The notes beneath the pieces are model-generated. The model worked only from the letters and a program-made list of their open reading frames with translations, was not told the DNA's origin and did no database searches. Shown here in pieces: positions 1 through 10,234 of a stretch of DNA of 64,000 nucleotides. Position 1 is the first letter of the stretch, and every line of letters begins with the position of its first letter. The translations under genes and the position numbers were made by a program. Location: NCBI GenBank assembly GCA_017311185.1, contig JAESUZ010000771.1:1682001-1746000 (forward strand), read 5' to 3'. This DNA is from Proteles cristata cristata (Eukaryota; Chordata; Mammalia; Carnivora; Hyaenidae).

Positions 1-261
1 CTGGGCACATTTCGCTCTGAACTTACAAAGTCTCATGCCTTAGCTCAGTTTCACTAACAACTACAAACTTAATTGCTACCTTATACATTACCATTAGTAC
101 ATCCTTATGATCTAATAAGAGATACATAAGTGAATCAAATTCTTACAATTTTGTCATTTAACTTAAGACTAGACAAAACTAATGTTTCCTATCATTTGGT
201 CTCATCCTTTTAATACACTGCATTAAATACTACACAACAAACTCACCTTCAAAAAATTTTA

Positions 262-480
262 GGGGCGCCTGGGTGGCTCAATTGGTTAAGCATCTGACTT
301 CAGCTTAGGTCATGATCTCACAGTTCGTGGGTTCAGGCCTTGCGTTGGGCTCTGTGCTGACAGCTAGCTCAGAGCCAGGAGCCTGTTTCAGATTCTGTGT
401 CTCCCTCTTTCTCTGACCCTCCCCTGCTCATGCTTTGTTTCTCTCTCAGAAATAAATTTAAAAAAGAAAACATTAAAAAA
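262..480 (+). mobile_element. CAN SINE (SINEC_F type), intermediate subtype
   Basis: It starts GGGGCGCCTGGGTGGCTCA, has an RNA polymerase III B-box-like region and a pyrimidine tract, and ends in AATAAA plus A-rich tail. It carries the GACAGCTAGCTCAG variant. It is antisense to ALMS1 in intron 1. Confidence 0.93.
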
Positions 481-635
481 AATTTTTTTTAATTTTATAG
501 TTCATAAATTTCTAGCAAGAAACATTAGTTTTTTTCCCCTTTAAACATTTTCCAACTTATGCCGGTAAATTTTAATGTGAGCAAACTAAGGAAAAAAATC
601 TTCATACTCTTTATATCACCTTTATTTAAGAAAAA

Positions 636-850
636 TTTTTTTTTTTTTAACATTTCTTCATTTTTGAGAGAAGAGAGACAGACCATGAGCCGGGGAGGGC
701 CAGTGAAAGAAGGAGACACAGAATCCAAAGCAGGCTCCAGGCTCCTAGATGTCAGTACAGAGCCCAATGCGGGGCTCAAACTCACTAACCATGAGATCAT
801 GCCCTGAGTCAAAGTTGGACACTTAACCAACGGAGCCACCCAGGTACCCC
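636..850 (-). mobile_element. CAN SINE
   Basis: The reverse-complement head (GCCACCCAGGTACCCC) ends at 850 and the T-rich tail lies near 640-650. It faces the SINE at 262-480, forming an inverted pair in ALMS1 intron 1. Confidence 0.92.
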
Positions 851-878
851 TTAAAACTACCTTAAAAAGAAAAAAAGG

Positions 879-1098
879 GGGGCGCCTGGGTGGCTCCGTC
901 GGTTAAGTGATTGACTTCGGCTCAGGTCATGATCTCACAGTTTATGGGTTCAAGCCCCGGGTCAGAATCTGTGCTGACAACTAGCTCAGAGCCTGGAACC
1001 TGCTTCAGATTCTTTGTCTCCCTCTCTCTCTGACTCTCCCCTACTCATGCTGTCTCTCTCTCTTATCTCTCAGAGATAAATAAAAAACATTAAAAAAA
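879..1098 (+). mobile_element. CAN SINE, intermediate subtype
   Basis: Full-length head-to-tail copy with the GACAACTAGCTCAG variant. Probable target-site duplication (TSD) actaccttaa at 857-866 and actgccttta at 1101-1110. Confidence 0.92.
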
Positions 1099-1359
1099 AA
1101 ACTGCCTTTAATACTGAACACCATCTATACCTTCATAGATTCTCCAGGGTAAACAGGAAAATCCCTGATCTCTCTTAAAACAAAAACAAAAACAAAAACA
1201 ATACATTTCTGGGGCAGGGGTAGGGAACACTGAGCTCTAAGAAGTAGAGTTGTCTATTACACATAGGCCACTATTAAACAGGATAATTTTTCACATTGTC
1301 TGTAATAAAAGTTAAAGTGGTTTAATAACTCTTTCTCTAGGCTTGGAGATGTGAATTCT

Positions 1360-1604
1360 TTTTTAATTTGACGCTAATTTTTTTATTTTTGAGAGTGGTT
1401 TTTTTTTTTATTTTTGAGAGAGAGAGAGAGAGAGAGCATGAGTTGGGGAGGGGTAGAGAGAGAAGGGGAAACACAGAATCAGAAGCAGGCTCCAGGCTCT
1501 GAGGGGTCAGCACAGAGCCTGACATGGGGCTCCAACCCAGGAACCATGAGATCATGACCTGAGTTCAAGTTAAATGCTTAACTGACTGACCCACCCAGGC
1601 ACCC
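1360..1604 (-). mobile_element. CAN SINE with duplicated tail segment
   Basis: The head ends CCACCCAGGCACCC at 1604. The tail side has two copies of a TATTTTTGAGAG block (about 1384 and 1410). The flanks ggagatgtgaattct (1345-1359) and agagatataaattta (1606-1620) look like a decayed TSD. Confidence 0.88.
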
Positions 1605-1680
1605 TAGAGATATAAATTTAAATACTAATAGTTATTCAAACAAGAGTTCATAGAACAAAATAAAAGTTAGGAGCCTTCAG

Positions 1681-1853
1681 GGGCGCCTGGGTGGCTCAGT
1701 CTGTCGGGCATTGGACTTCGGCTCAGGTCATGATCTCACAGTTGTGAGCTTCAGATTCTTTGTCTCCCTCTCGCTCTCTGACCCTCCCCTGCTCACACTG
1801 TCTCTCTCTCTCCTCTCTGAGAAAAAAATAAAACAAAAAAAGATTTTTTTTTT
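1681..1853 (+). mobile_element. CAN SINE, internally deleted
   Basis: The head is intact but the middle (B-box side through the CTGACAG region) is missing, so the text jumps to CTTCAGATTCTTTGTCTCCC. TSD of 16 bp with one mismatch: aagttaggagccttca at 1664-1679 and again at 1854-1869. Confidence 0.9.
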
Positions 1854-2199
1854 AAGTTAGGAGACTTCATCCACAAATGTGGCTTTAATTATGGTCTATT
1901 TGCAGCTAACTCGCAGCTTGAAATCGGAACCCAGACTTCTCCTTTGATCTCCAAAACCAATTTTATAATTTAACACTCATCTCAGCCAATCCCATCAACC
2001 CTTCCCCCATCACTCCCACCTTATCCTGGCCATATCTCAATATCTGACACAACCATTCATCCAATAATCTAACACCAGACACCTTCTTGCCTTGATGTTC
2101 CACATCTAACACATTAGTGGTGTAAGAATAATGTAAAGTTAATGTATAAGTATAATGACTTTACCTCTTAAATATTTCTCCAATCAGTCTGTATTTTTC

Positions 2200-2610
2200 T
2201 ATATCCATCAACACCTCCTTGTTCCAAAATATTATCATCTTTTGCCTGGCAATACTGCAATGGCTTACTAATTAGCATCCCTGACATCCTGCCACTTCTC
2301 CCTCCCCATCCTGCTGACAAAGCTGTTCTCCACTCTGCTAAGAGTGATCTTTCTGAAACACAAATCTTACCCCTTTTTCAATGATTTTCCAAAGCTCAGG
2401 AAATAAATCTTTTATACATACTGGCATTTAGTTTCCTGGAAATGCCAAGCTTTCTCCAGCATTACCTTTCCACATGCCTTTCCCTCAACTGAGAGGCCTT
2501 CTCTTTGCCTAGTCAACTTTAATTCACCTTCAGATCTTAGCTCTATCATAACTTCCTCAGGGAAGTTTTCCCCAGCTTCACTAACAAGATCAGATACCAT
2601 TACTGTATGC
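2200..2610 (+). mobile_element. L2 LINE 3' fragment
   Basis: The text matches the typical course of mammalian L2 3' regions: 'gtgatctttctgaaacacaaatc' type wording, then ccaaagctcagg, then the cttcagatcttagctc / cttcctcagggaagt block. It is old and diverged, so the ends are approximate. Confidence 0.6.
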
Positions 2611-2884
2611 TTTCAAAGCATGTTAGTACATATCAGTTTTACTTTTATTCGTGTGGCCAAATGAATTTTGTCTGCCTCCCTCTTACATAAGAGGCAGAGG
2701 TTAAAAAAAAAAATGTTTGGGTTCACTAAGATTCCACCCAGCACAACAGGTTAATGCCCTGATAAATTCTCAATGAGTTAAGTGCCCACTGGAATATTTA
2801 CCAGGCAAAACAACAATAACCATGTAATGAACAACAGTCTATAGCATCAATGTCCAAAAGAACTTACTGTGATTATGGAACTAT

Positions 2885-3045
2885 TCTATATCTGCACTTT
2901 CCAACAGTAGCCACTAGTCAAGTATGGCTATTGAGCACTTAGTACAACAGAGGCGCTGAATTTTTAATTTAACTAACTAAATAATATGTAAAGAGCCACA
3001 TGTGCCTAGTGTGACTGTACTGAACAGCACAGGTCTATATAAGTC
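2885..3045. mobile_element. Inverted-repeat DNA transposon fossil
   Basis: The left end (...cactttccaacagtagcca then tggctattgagcactt) mirrors the right end (gccacatgtgcctagtg then actgaacagcacagg), with an AT-rich centre. I recognise this as a common mammalian MER-type element, but I do not assign a family name with certainty. Confidence 0.5.
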
Positions 3046-3961
3046 TTTTCTCTGTCGTTTCAATTGTACTTTCTTGTATTTTGTTACTCTGCACAGTTTA
3101 CATCTTGTCTATGGAGCAGTCCTAGATAATAAATCCTAGGCTTCTTTTGGTCCCCAAAACGTGTCCCCGGCGCACAACAGAAACTTAATAAACGTCTTAC
3201 GATTTGATATCTATATTGTATATAGCAAACTTCCTTTTTTTCCCCTGAGAAGCTAATGAATTAAATGTAGTTATTTTTAAAACGGTCTTCAGGAGCCAAC
3301 CATAAAATCGTCTCTTCCTCCACTGTGTTAGTACCTTGTGCTTTCTAGTTTTCCGGACTGTTTGCAATCGCCGCATAAGCCTCCTGCTACCGACTGGGGA
3401 CCCCTTTATTGCAACAAACGAGGGTCCGGCGAAGTACAAATGTGCGAGGAGCCTCTGGAGACTAACCATGTAGTCCATAATCCACAATGATCCCTCAAAA
3501 AGAGCCGTGCGCTTCAGACATACTAATCTAATGGTCTCCCCAACAAAACAGTCCCCGGGGAACCCGCCTCTCCACTCCCACACCGCCGTTTTCCCCTCCT
3601 GCAGAGCACGAGGAGCCGCACCTCCTTCCCAAAGCGTGGCTTAACCACACCCACTGGGAATACCGGCTCTCGGAACATCTGGTGTAATTCAAAAAGCCCG
3701 GGACCCACCGAAAGGGGTAAACAAGAGACGTCTTTGCCAGCAAGAACGGGAAACTTGGCGTCGTCAACCAGAACCTGAACAAGAGTGGGGGCCCAGGATG
3801 CGAGATGGCCCCTACAAGGCTTTAAAAGCGCGCTTATTATTGGCCGGGCACCGTGACCCGCGGCAAGCAGGAGGCAAGCGGGGCAGAGAGCAGGCGGGGC
3901 GCCCAGGGACCACCCGTCCCCCTGCCCGACGGCAGCCCACATCTCTCCCCTCCTGGCTCAC

Positions 3962-4282
3962 CTTCTCCGGGCCGGTCAGCTTGTCCTCCGGGAAGAAGTG
4001 CCTCGGGAGAGACGACGGAAGCAAACCCCGGCCGGGATGCGCTTGCAGCCAGGCCTTGGCCTCCTCGTCGTCCTCGTCCTCCGTACTCTCCCGTTGCTGG
4101 CTCTCGTAGTTAAAGTCCAAGTCCAGCTCCCGCCCCTCCTCTTCCTCCAGCTCCTCCACCACCACCACCTCGTCCTCTTCCTGGTTCGCCGGCTCCTCCG
4201 CCTGTTCCTCCTCCTCCTCCTCCTCTTCCTCCTCCTCCTCCTCCTCGAGCTCGCCGGGCCACGGCAGGTCCTCAGGCTCCAT
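3962..4282 (-). CDS. ALMS1: ALMS1 coding exon 1 (5' end of gene; partial)
   Basis: This exon encodes the first 107 residues of ALMS1, a very large protein of centrosomes and ciliary basal bodies; its loss causes Alstrom syndrome in humans. I recognise the conserved N terminus MEPEDLPWPGELEEE, followed by a run of 14 glutamates (residues 13-26), a second acidic block with VVVVEE near residues 39-44, and the conserved DEEAKAWLQAHPG segment (about 72-84). The ATG at 4282-4280 sits in a strong context (A at -3, G at +4) and is the first in-frame ATG; the open frame upstream of it has only a GTG at 4549. The exon ends ...GGCCCGGAGAAG at 3962 and is followed by GTGAGC, a near-perfect donor. At 321 nt it ends in phase 0. 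The open frame running on past the donor is intron. All remaining exons are off the left edge. An ATG at 4524 begins an out-of-frame upstream ORF ending at 4297, relevant only if transcription starts that far up. Confidence 0.95.
4205..4246 (-). repeat. ALMS1: GAG/GAA trinucleotide run coding the ALMS1 poly-Glu tract
   Basis: Read on + this is (CTC/TCC)n with one TCTTCC interruption. It encodes the glutamate run at residues 13-26. Such tracts in this exon are known to vary in length between species and individuals. Confidence 0.9.
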
Positions 4283-4427
4283 GTTAGCGTCTCGCTCTAG
4301 GAGGCAGAGGAGGAGGGGGGAGAGGGGAAAGGGGAGGAAGGGTAGGGGAAGAGAACTGACTGGCGGTTGCGGCCGCGCGCAGGCGCAAAGAACGCCGCGG
4401 CCTCGCGCCCCGCGCCGCGCCGCGCGG

Positions 4428-4440
4428 ACGGGGCGGGGCA
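4428..4440. promoter_or_regulatory. ALMS1: GC box (Sp1-type) upstream of ALMS1
   Basis: GGACGGGGCGGGGC is a canonical GC box about 150 bp upstream of the start codon. A second GGCGGGGC lies near 4493-4500. Sp1 control of ALMS1 is known; binding here is inferred. Confidence 0.6.
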
Positions 4441-4456
4441 GGGAGTGAGAGCGCGC

Positions 4457-4470
4457 GTTGCTAAGGACGC
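4457..4470. promoter_or_regulatory. ALMS1: RFX X-box-like site in the ALMS1 promoter
   Basis: GTTGCTAAGGACGC has one good X-box half (GTTGCT), a two-base spacer and a degenerate second half (GGACGC). It lies about 175-190 bp upstream of the ATG inside the CpG island. RFX factors are known to control ciliary genes, including ALMS1. Confidence 0.5.
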
Positions 4471-4569
4471 CCCGCGGGGAGGCCGCAGGTGTGGCGGGGC
4501 CTGGCCAGGGAGTGGCGTCGCCATCGTCACCCGCTGGGATCTTGCTCACAGTACTGAAAGCTCACAATA

Positions 4570-5440
4570 AACCCGGACTGGGGTCTTCTCGAGGGAGCGG
4601 AGAATTTCGTCCTCCGCTGGGTCATGCCAAAACTGAATTTTGCCTTTGCACCGAGAGATCAGCCTCTAGGACAAACCTATGAATATCATACTTGCAAATT
4701 ATAAAGTTTTAAAGGTTGAGTGCCTGCTGTGCGACAGGCTGTATGATGGGCACTTGAATCTAGCAGCGAAAAAGTGGTCTGGAGAGGTAGAGGAGGTAAG
4801 CTGGTATCAGAAAAATGGAAGTTTGAATCCTGACATCGCGACTTAACAGCAGTGTGACTGAGCCTCTATAAAAATGAGTATGGTGGTGATAATTAAAGCA
4901 GATAACCAACGTAAAGGACTTAGTGGTAGTTATTAGTCATTAATTATTGTGCAGTAACTCAAATGCCCACAGTTCTGTGAGATTAGCATTAATACTATTT
5001 CATATTTGAAGAATCTAATGCTCAGAAAAATAACGTGCCCAAAGCCTCTTAACAAGTATTTGGCTGGCTGGGCAATCCCAAGTCTTCTATAAATCCAGTA
5101 AATTGCCCTGGCCCACCTATAAGTTAATAAAGGATAAAGAGCCAAGTATTTGTATTGATCGTACCTATATTTTTAGTTTGGTCAATGACTTTGAAAAGCT
5201 TTGGAAATAAAACTTTCCTGATTAATTCAGGAACCACTATAAAATAAATAGCAAATTAAAGAATCTTGAAATGCTTTGATATTACCTAAGGAGATAGCCA
5301 TAATTAGAATCCAGCAAAAATTCTTCAGAGTATCTATCCACAATAGCAGAGATAAATTGGTAGTGATATTGAACATCGGCAAGGTAATTTTTAGGGGCAC
5401 TGCCAGGGATGTTTGTCCTATCTGCCAATGACCCAATTCT
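4570..5440. other. Upstream flank with MIR-like fragments
   Basis: No gene seen. About 4810-4910 reads like a forward MIR core (gaatcctgac...gcagtgtgactgagcctct...aaaatgagtatggtggt). About 4935-5070 reads like a reversed MIR (gaagaatctaatgctcagaaaaataacgtgccc). The rest is unassigned AT-rich sequence. Confidence 0.4.
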
Positions 5441-6230
5441 AGCAAAACTATAAAGATAGAACATGGACTAAAGCCCAAAGCTTCAGAGCTCCCATGAACA
5501 TCTCTAAATGGACTATAAGTGTATTCAAACACCACTCTTCTTATGGCAAGTTGAAGCTTTTCCTTGCTGGAGAGCTATGGGTATAATGATAGAAAAAGAA
5601 AGTTGCTTGATTTTGTATTCCTGACTGGAGAAATCCAGTAACAGGGACACACATTTCATTGATACTATTATTAAATAATTCTGTAAACCTTTGCCATTTA
5701 CTTAGAAACTCCACTATCCTTAGCATCTACAAATTTCAGGAAAAGTAAAGGGAACTAATGGAATTCTAAAACTAATTGTCAGCGCTCTCATAAACTCTCC
5801 AACCTCTAAGGCCCAAAGTATTTCCATTTGCCTTGATAGCAAGGGCATCATTCTATTGTAGGACCCACACGTTATCTCCTCCTGAGTTAATAAAAGCCTG
5901 CCTCATGTACTTGGGAATTATTTCCAATGTAGATTCTACCTTAAAACAAGCTGATATGACCAATTGCTTCAGGGGACCCACACTACAACTCCTACTTTAT
6001 CAACAATTGGCAGAAGCTGCATTTCCAAAGCACCTACCTAAGCAGCTTCTGAAATCCAGAGATTTGGTCTTTAAACAAGCATCAGAAAAAAATTTTCCTT
6101 GATCCTCAATGGAAAAATCTCATCAAGCACTGTTAAGGACAACCCAACAGTTAAACTCCAAGGCTTTGATTCTTGGATTCATGTTACCCAACCAAAAATA
6201 CATGCATCACTTTCTTCTGGGATACTGGAT
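5440..6230 (+). pseudogene. Class I endogenous retrovirus pol (integrase) remnant
   Basis: Conceptual translation in shifting frames shows the normal order of integrase landmarks of gammaretrovirus-like ERVs. There is a WQVEAFPC stretch at about 5544-5567, a KLHYP...SGKVKGTNGILK stretch at about 5705-5766, then an SPPEL box at about 5878, and the C-terminal VKLQGFDSWIHV box at 6150-6185. The copy is dead: at least two in-frame stops interrupt the KLHYP region, and frames change between landmarks. No LTR, gag, RT or clear env could be recognised on either side. Limits are approximate. Confidence 0.6.
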
Positions 6231-6715
6231 GTCTAATCCATTGCAAGACCTCAAACCAAAGATTCTTGGGAATTCTCCAGAGCTGCTGACTACATAAATA
6301 GATAGAGTATGCCCATTACAACAGAACAAGATTAATTTTCTGAGTCTTCAGTATCCTTTACCCTACCCCTAATCTTGCCTATTATTGTTCTATGACAATC
6401 CTTTTAACTAACAAAATGATTTCTCTATATGATCCCCTTTGTCTTCATACTGTTACTTTTGACTCCCTGTGCTCTTCTGCCACTTAAGAAAAAGCAATTT
6501 TAAAAAAGAAAGAAAAGAGAAGAACAGAAAAACAATATGCTCTGGCATGTTTTTCTCAAACCATAGCTACTGCTCTTAATTTAACGGCTTTTCAGCAGCT
6601 TCCACATTCCAAGTCAGTAGTCTGAAAGATAAGCTGATGTTTCCCGAGTCTCAGCCTTCCAAAGAACAAATTGGAGTTCTCCTTCAACCACATCATCCTT
6701 TAAGCAAATGGCTAT
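6231..6715. other. Unassigned sequence after the ERV fragment
   Basis: No gene or clear repeat seen. It could include decayed env sequence of the same provirus, but I cannot show it. Confidence 0.3.
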
Positions 6716-6931
6716 GGGGCACCTGGGTGGCTCAGTAGGTTAAGTGTCGAACTTCAGCTCAGGTCATGATCTCACAGTTCATGGGTTTGAGCCCCGCGTC
6801 GGGCTCTGTGCTGACAGCTAGCTCAGAGCCTGGAGCTTGCTCGGATTCTGTGTCTCCCTCTCTCTGACCCTCCCCTGTTCACGCTGTTTCTCTCCCTCTC
6901 AGCAATAAAGCAAAACAAAACAAAAATACCA
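6716..6931 (+). mobile_element. CAN SINE, intermediate subtype
   Basis: Full-length copy with GACAGCTAGCTCAG. TSD caaatggctat at 6705-6715 and caaatggctgt at 6932-6942. Confidence 0.93.
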
Positions 6932-6944
6932 CAAATGGCTGTAT

Positions 6945-7575
6945 CCTTGAATTCTGCCAATATATCCCTATATATTTTCACTCATTCTCCTTAGGAACCC
7001 AAACACAAGATAATGTGGAAGGTGGCCCTGGTAGAGAAAAGGAGATCAGTAAGGAGGTAACAACATTACTTAGACAATGAATGTAGATGCAGATAGTGGT
7101 GTGGAGATAGGAGAGTACAGATGCAAAAGCTACATGGAGGTGACATCAATAGGACCTGATGACTGGGTATAGGGAGGAGAGGGAGAAGAAAGGAATAAGA
7201 TAAATCCCACATTTTGGTTGGGGCAGCCCAGCTGATGATAGAAATACAGAAGGAGGAACAGGCAGCTCTTTAGGGAAAAGTCATGAGTTGCGTTTTGAGC
7301 ATATTGAGCTTTAGCTGCCCAAGACATATCCAGTTAAGGATGTCCAGTTAGCAGTTATAGATGCAGGTCTGGGACTCGGGGAAGAGGGAGGGACGAACTG
7401 CTGACAACAAGCACATAGGTGTTGGAGAAAGTCACAACTCAGTGCAACACAGAAGTGGGCCGTGGATGGAATCCTGAATAATATGCACATTCCAAAAGAG
7501 GAAGAGGAGAGCACAGACAGAAGACACTACCAGAGAAATAGGAAGAGAACACAAAAAGAGCAGTGATATAAAATA
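6945..7575. other. Unassigned intergenic sequence
   Basis: Purine-rich, repeat-like text (gtggagataggagagta, ggaggaacaggcagc) suggesting an ancient element that I cannot name. Short ORFs here are not convincing. Confidence 0.3.
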
Positions 7576-7732
7576 TGGGAAATCAACTATAGTTGACTCA
7601 ACAACAGTTTGAACTGCATGGGCACTTATACATGGATTTTTGTGGGGTAAATACAGTACAGTACTACAGAAGCATATTCTCCAGCTTACTTCATTGTAAG
7701 AACACAACATGTAATACACGTAAGATACAAAA

Positions 7733-7936
7733 TATGAGCCACCTGGGTGGCTCAGTTGGTTGAGTGTCTGACTTCAGCTCAGGTCATGATCTTGTGGGTT
7801 CTTGAGTTCTGTCCCTACATGGGGAAAGGAGGGATGGCAGAGCTGATAATATGGAGCCTGCTTGGATCCTTTGTCTCCCTCTTTCTCTACCCTTCCCCCT
7901 CTCTTTCTCCTCAAAAATAAATAAACATTTAAAAGT
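7733..7936 (+). mobile_element. CAN SINE, diverged
   Basis: Starts GAGCCACCTGGGTGGCTCAG and ends AAAATAAATAAACATTTAAAA. It has a variant middle (GGTTCTTGAGTTCTGTCCC), so it looks older than its neighbours. It sits inside the Tigger-like element. Confidence 0.88.
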
Positions 7937-7966
7937 GTGTGTGCGTGTGTGTGTGTGTGTGTGTGT
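7935..7966. repeat. (GT)n microsatellite
   Basis: Sixteen GT-type units with one GC interruption, directly after the SINE tail. Confidence 0.95.
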
Positions 7967-8119
7967 TAATTGACTAGGTTACCAGTAAGGCTTCTTCTGA
8001 TCAACAGTAGGCTATTAGCAGTTAAGTTTTTGAGAAGTCAAGTTACATATGGATTATCAACAGCATTGGGGGTAGGCTATCCTAACCTCCACATTTTTCA
8101 AGGGCCAACTATAGTTTCA

Positions 8120-8640
8120 AGATGGCAAAGGCCAAAAGCATCGAATGACGCAGAAAGACAAAATAAGAACTGACAAGCATCTAATGAATTTTGCCTTAAG
8201 AAATTATTAGTAACTTGCACGAGAAATTATTTTGATGGAATGGTGGGAGCAAACTATAAACAAAACAGTTGGGAAATGATTAAAGGTGAGGCAAGTGAGA
8301 CGTTGGGTGTAGAAAGAATGATATGAGCCATGAAAGGGGGGAAAAAGATAAGATAGTGACTAGAACAAGAAAGGAACCATGGGAGTTTGTCATTGTTGTT
8401 TTCAATATGTTAGACAATTGAGTTTATTATGCGAAGATTGACCCAAAGGAAAGAAAGACATTAAAAGAAAGCCAAAAAGACAATTGATAAAAGCAGAGAG
8501 GCTGACAGGGTATTCAGTTGGAAGGATTATCCTCAGAAGTATGTGGATTTCTCACAGAGGAGAGAAAAGACAGGTATCGATAAAGATCTTCTATTCAGGT
8601 GAGTGGAGGAAGAAGTTGACTGAATTTATGTTTCTTGGGT
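8120..8640. other. Unassigned intergenic sequence
   Basis: Purine-rich text without a gene or a repeat I can name. Confidence 0.3.
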
Positions 8641-8644
8641 TTTA

Positions 8645-8870
8645 TTCATGTTAATCAAAATGTAGTCTGCAAACTAGGATCATCAGAATCACCTGAGGTA
8701 TATATTTTATGAAGAATCCCAGCTGCCATCACCCAGAGACTAAGATTTTGGAAGTCTGGGTTGGGACCCAGGAATCTGATCTTTAAACTAGCACATGTAC
8801 CATCCCCAAGTATGGTGAGGCACCATAACAGTTGAGAACCACTCCTTTTCTCCCTCTGTGAAATATCAAG
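8645..8870. mobile_element. MER5-type (hAT-Charlie) fossil
   Basis: Contains the recognisable course catcagaatcacctgagg ... aatcccagctgcc ... gacccaggaatctgatcttt ... ttgagaaccactcc of MER5-like non-autonomous hAT elements. Confidence 0.7.
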
Positions 8871-9029
8871 GACAATACAGTGCTTCCCCACCCCCCATAG
8901 AAAGCCATCCTTCTACCTACCACCTACCAGCCAAGGCATGGACATGTGACTTAGATTTACACCTTTGGATACTCCCGTCTATGACTTTGACTCTTAAGGG
9001 ATCGAAGTAGAAACAATTCAGAACTTACT

Positions 9030-9190
9030 ACTCAAAGCATAGTATGGGGACTGGTAGCATCACCTGAGAGAGCTTCTCAGGAATGCAAACTATCAGGCCC
9101 CATCCAAACCTACTAGATCTGCACTTTAACAAGATATCCAGATGGCTCTGAGACACATTAAAGTCTGAAATGCACTGGCTTGGAACATAT
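9030..9190. mobile_element. MER5A-type (hAT-Charlie) fossil
   Basis: Reads gcatcacctgagagagctt, aatgcaaactatcaggcccc, cctactagatctgcacttta, acaagatatccag and cacattaaagtctgaaa, in the order expected for MER5A. Confidence 0.75.
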
Positions 9191-10234
9191 TCGTAGTGGT
9201 AGACTCAAGAGTTTTGCAATAGCAACCGCCAACGGAACACGTAGCATGACCTCAGTCGTGGGTTCTGTTCCCCAGCCTTCCTTGATTCTTGACTTTCTTG
9301 GTTACCTACTCTACTTAGTGCAGGTAACAAACAATCACAAATCTCAGCAACTGATAACAAATAATGCTGTTTCTTGCTCATGCTCCAGCTAGCTGCCCCG
9401 GGATATCTGTTTCAGGCTGCAGTGGATACATTGGCTGGTGTGACTTTAGTACACATGGCTTTCATTCTTTTGGGACTGGAGGGTTACTCAAAGAATGCTC
9501 CTTCCATGAGGGAGGTTGGAAGCTCTCAAAAGTGAGTGGAAACACAAATGCCTCTTAAGGCCACAGTCACCCTGTCACTTTCTCCCACACATCATTCCCC
9601 AAAGCACATCATATGTGCAAATCCAACATCTTATTCCTTTATGGAGATCGATGGAAGAGAGGAAATAAATATTTACTGAATGATGAACCCACCATACAAT
9701 GCTGCCCCCTCTCCAAGCCTGGTTTCCAGCTTTCCCACTGGTTCTAAGAGCCCACAATATCCTTCTAGTAGACTCCTTTTCAGCTGAAGTTAGCCAGTAC
9801 CAGCTTCTGCTGCTTGAAACTAAAACCTGTCACTGATCCATGAAAAGAAGACTAGGCCAAATGGGGGAGAACGTAGAACCCCAGAATGTGGTTGTCAGAC
9901 TTGGAGAAAAAGCACGTAGAGACTATATGCACAAGATGGTTAGACCAATAAAGGGATGATTGGCAAAATAGGAGGTCTTGGCTGGAAACCAAAATATTGG
10001 GGTTTTAAAGGCCCAGGATGTGGCTACAGGAGTTTAAAAGACCAAGGTGTGGCCACAGAATTAAATTCCTGAAACAAGTCTCCCATGTAGTTATTAAAAA
10101 CTCCTGGGATGAAGACATAGCTGAATATGAAAGAAGGTGAGTCAAGTGCCACATTCTTCCTGCACACTAACCAGATAAGTCACAAAGAGGGCCATGTGGA
10201 TATCAAAGGGACAGGAGGGAAGGGAAGACAAAGG
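9191..10234. other. Unassigned intergenic sequence
   Basis: About 9310-9620 resembles an ancient dispersed repeat (taacaaacaatcacaaatctcagcaac ... ctcatgctccagct). I cannot name it. No coding signal seen. Confidence 0.3.

Larger units (their letters stand above)
1..3961 (-). other. ALMS1: ALMS1 intron 1, 5' part
   Basis: This is intron sequence read right to left from the splice donor of ALMS1 exon 1 (exon ...AAG at 3962, intron GTGAGC from 3961). I see no second ALMS1 exon before the left edge, so the intron continues out of the window. The part nearest the exon (about 3190-3780) is unique sequence. The remainder is mostly SINEs, an L2 fragment and a DNA-transposon fossil, listed separately. 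Positions 1890-2200 show no recognisable element. Confidence 0.85.
3780..4530. promoter_or_regulatory. ALMS1: CpG island over the ALMS1 promoter and exon 1
   Basis: CpG dinucleotides are dense here and scarce elsewhere in the window, peaking at about 4365-4510. The island covers the start codon (4280-4282), the upstream GC-rich region and the 5' end of intron 1. There is no clear TATA box. This is typical of a broadly expressed cilium/centrosome gene promoter. The transcription start is not visible from sequence, but it probably lies some tens to about a hundred bases right of 4282. Confidence 0.85.
7578..8118. mobile_element. Tigger-like (Tc1/mariner) DNA transposon, split by a SINE
   Basis: The left end ctatagttgactcaacaac and the right end ttcaagggccaactatag are inverted copies, and inner text such as gtttgaactgcatgggc and gatcaacagtaggctatta is typical of a common Tigger-derived element. 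A SINE plus GT repeat splits it at about 7733-7966. It is non-autonomous with no transposase frame. Confidence 0.6.

Noticed and set aside
3798..4300. Plus-strand open frames over the ALMS1 exon (Leu-rich and Pro/Arg-rich)
   Set aside because: These are mirror frames of the GAG repeat and CpG-island composition. They are not genes.
3812..4549. 245-codon frame reading through ALMS1 exon 1 on the minus strand
   Set aside because: Only 4282-3962 is ALMS1 exon 1. Upstream it has only a GTG start, and downstream it runs past an excellent splice donor into the intron.
5227..5535. 102-codon minus-strand frame next to the ERV fragment
   Set aside because: I looked for a processed gene copy but could not recognise a family. 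Two overlapping minus frames compete, and the sequence lies beside a plus-strand ERV remnant.
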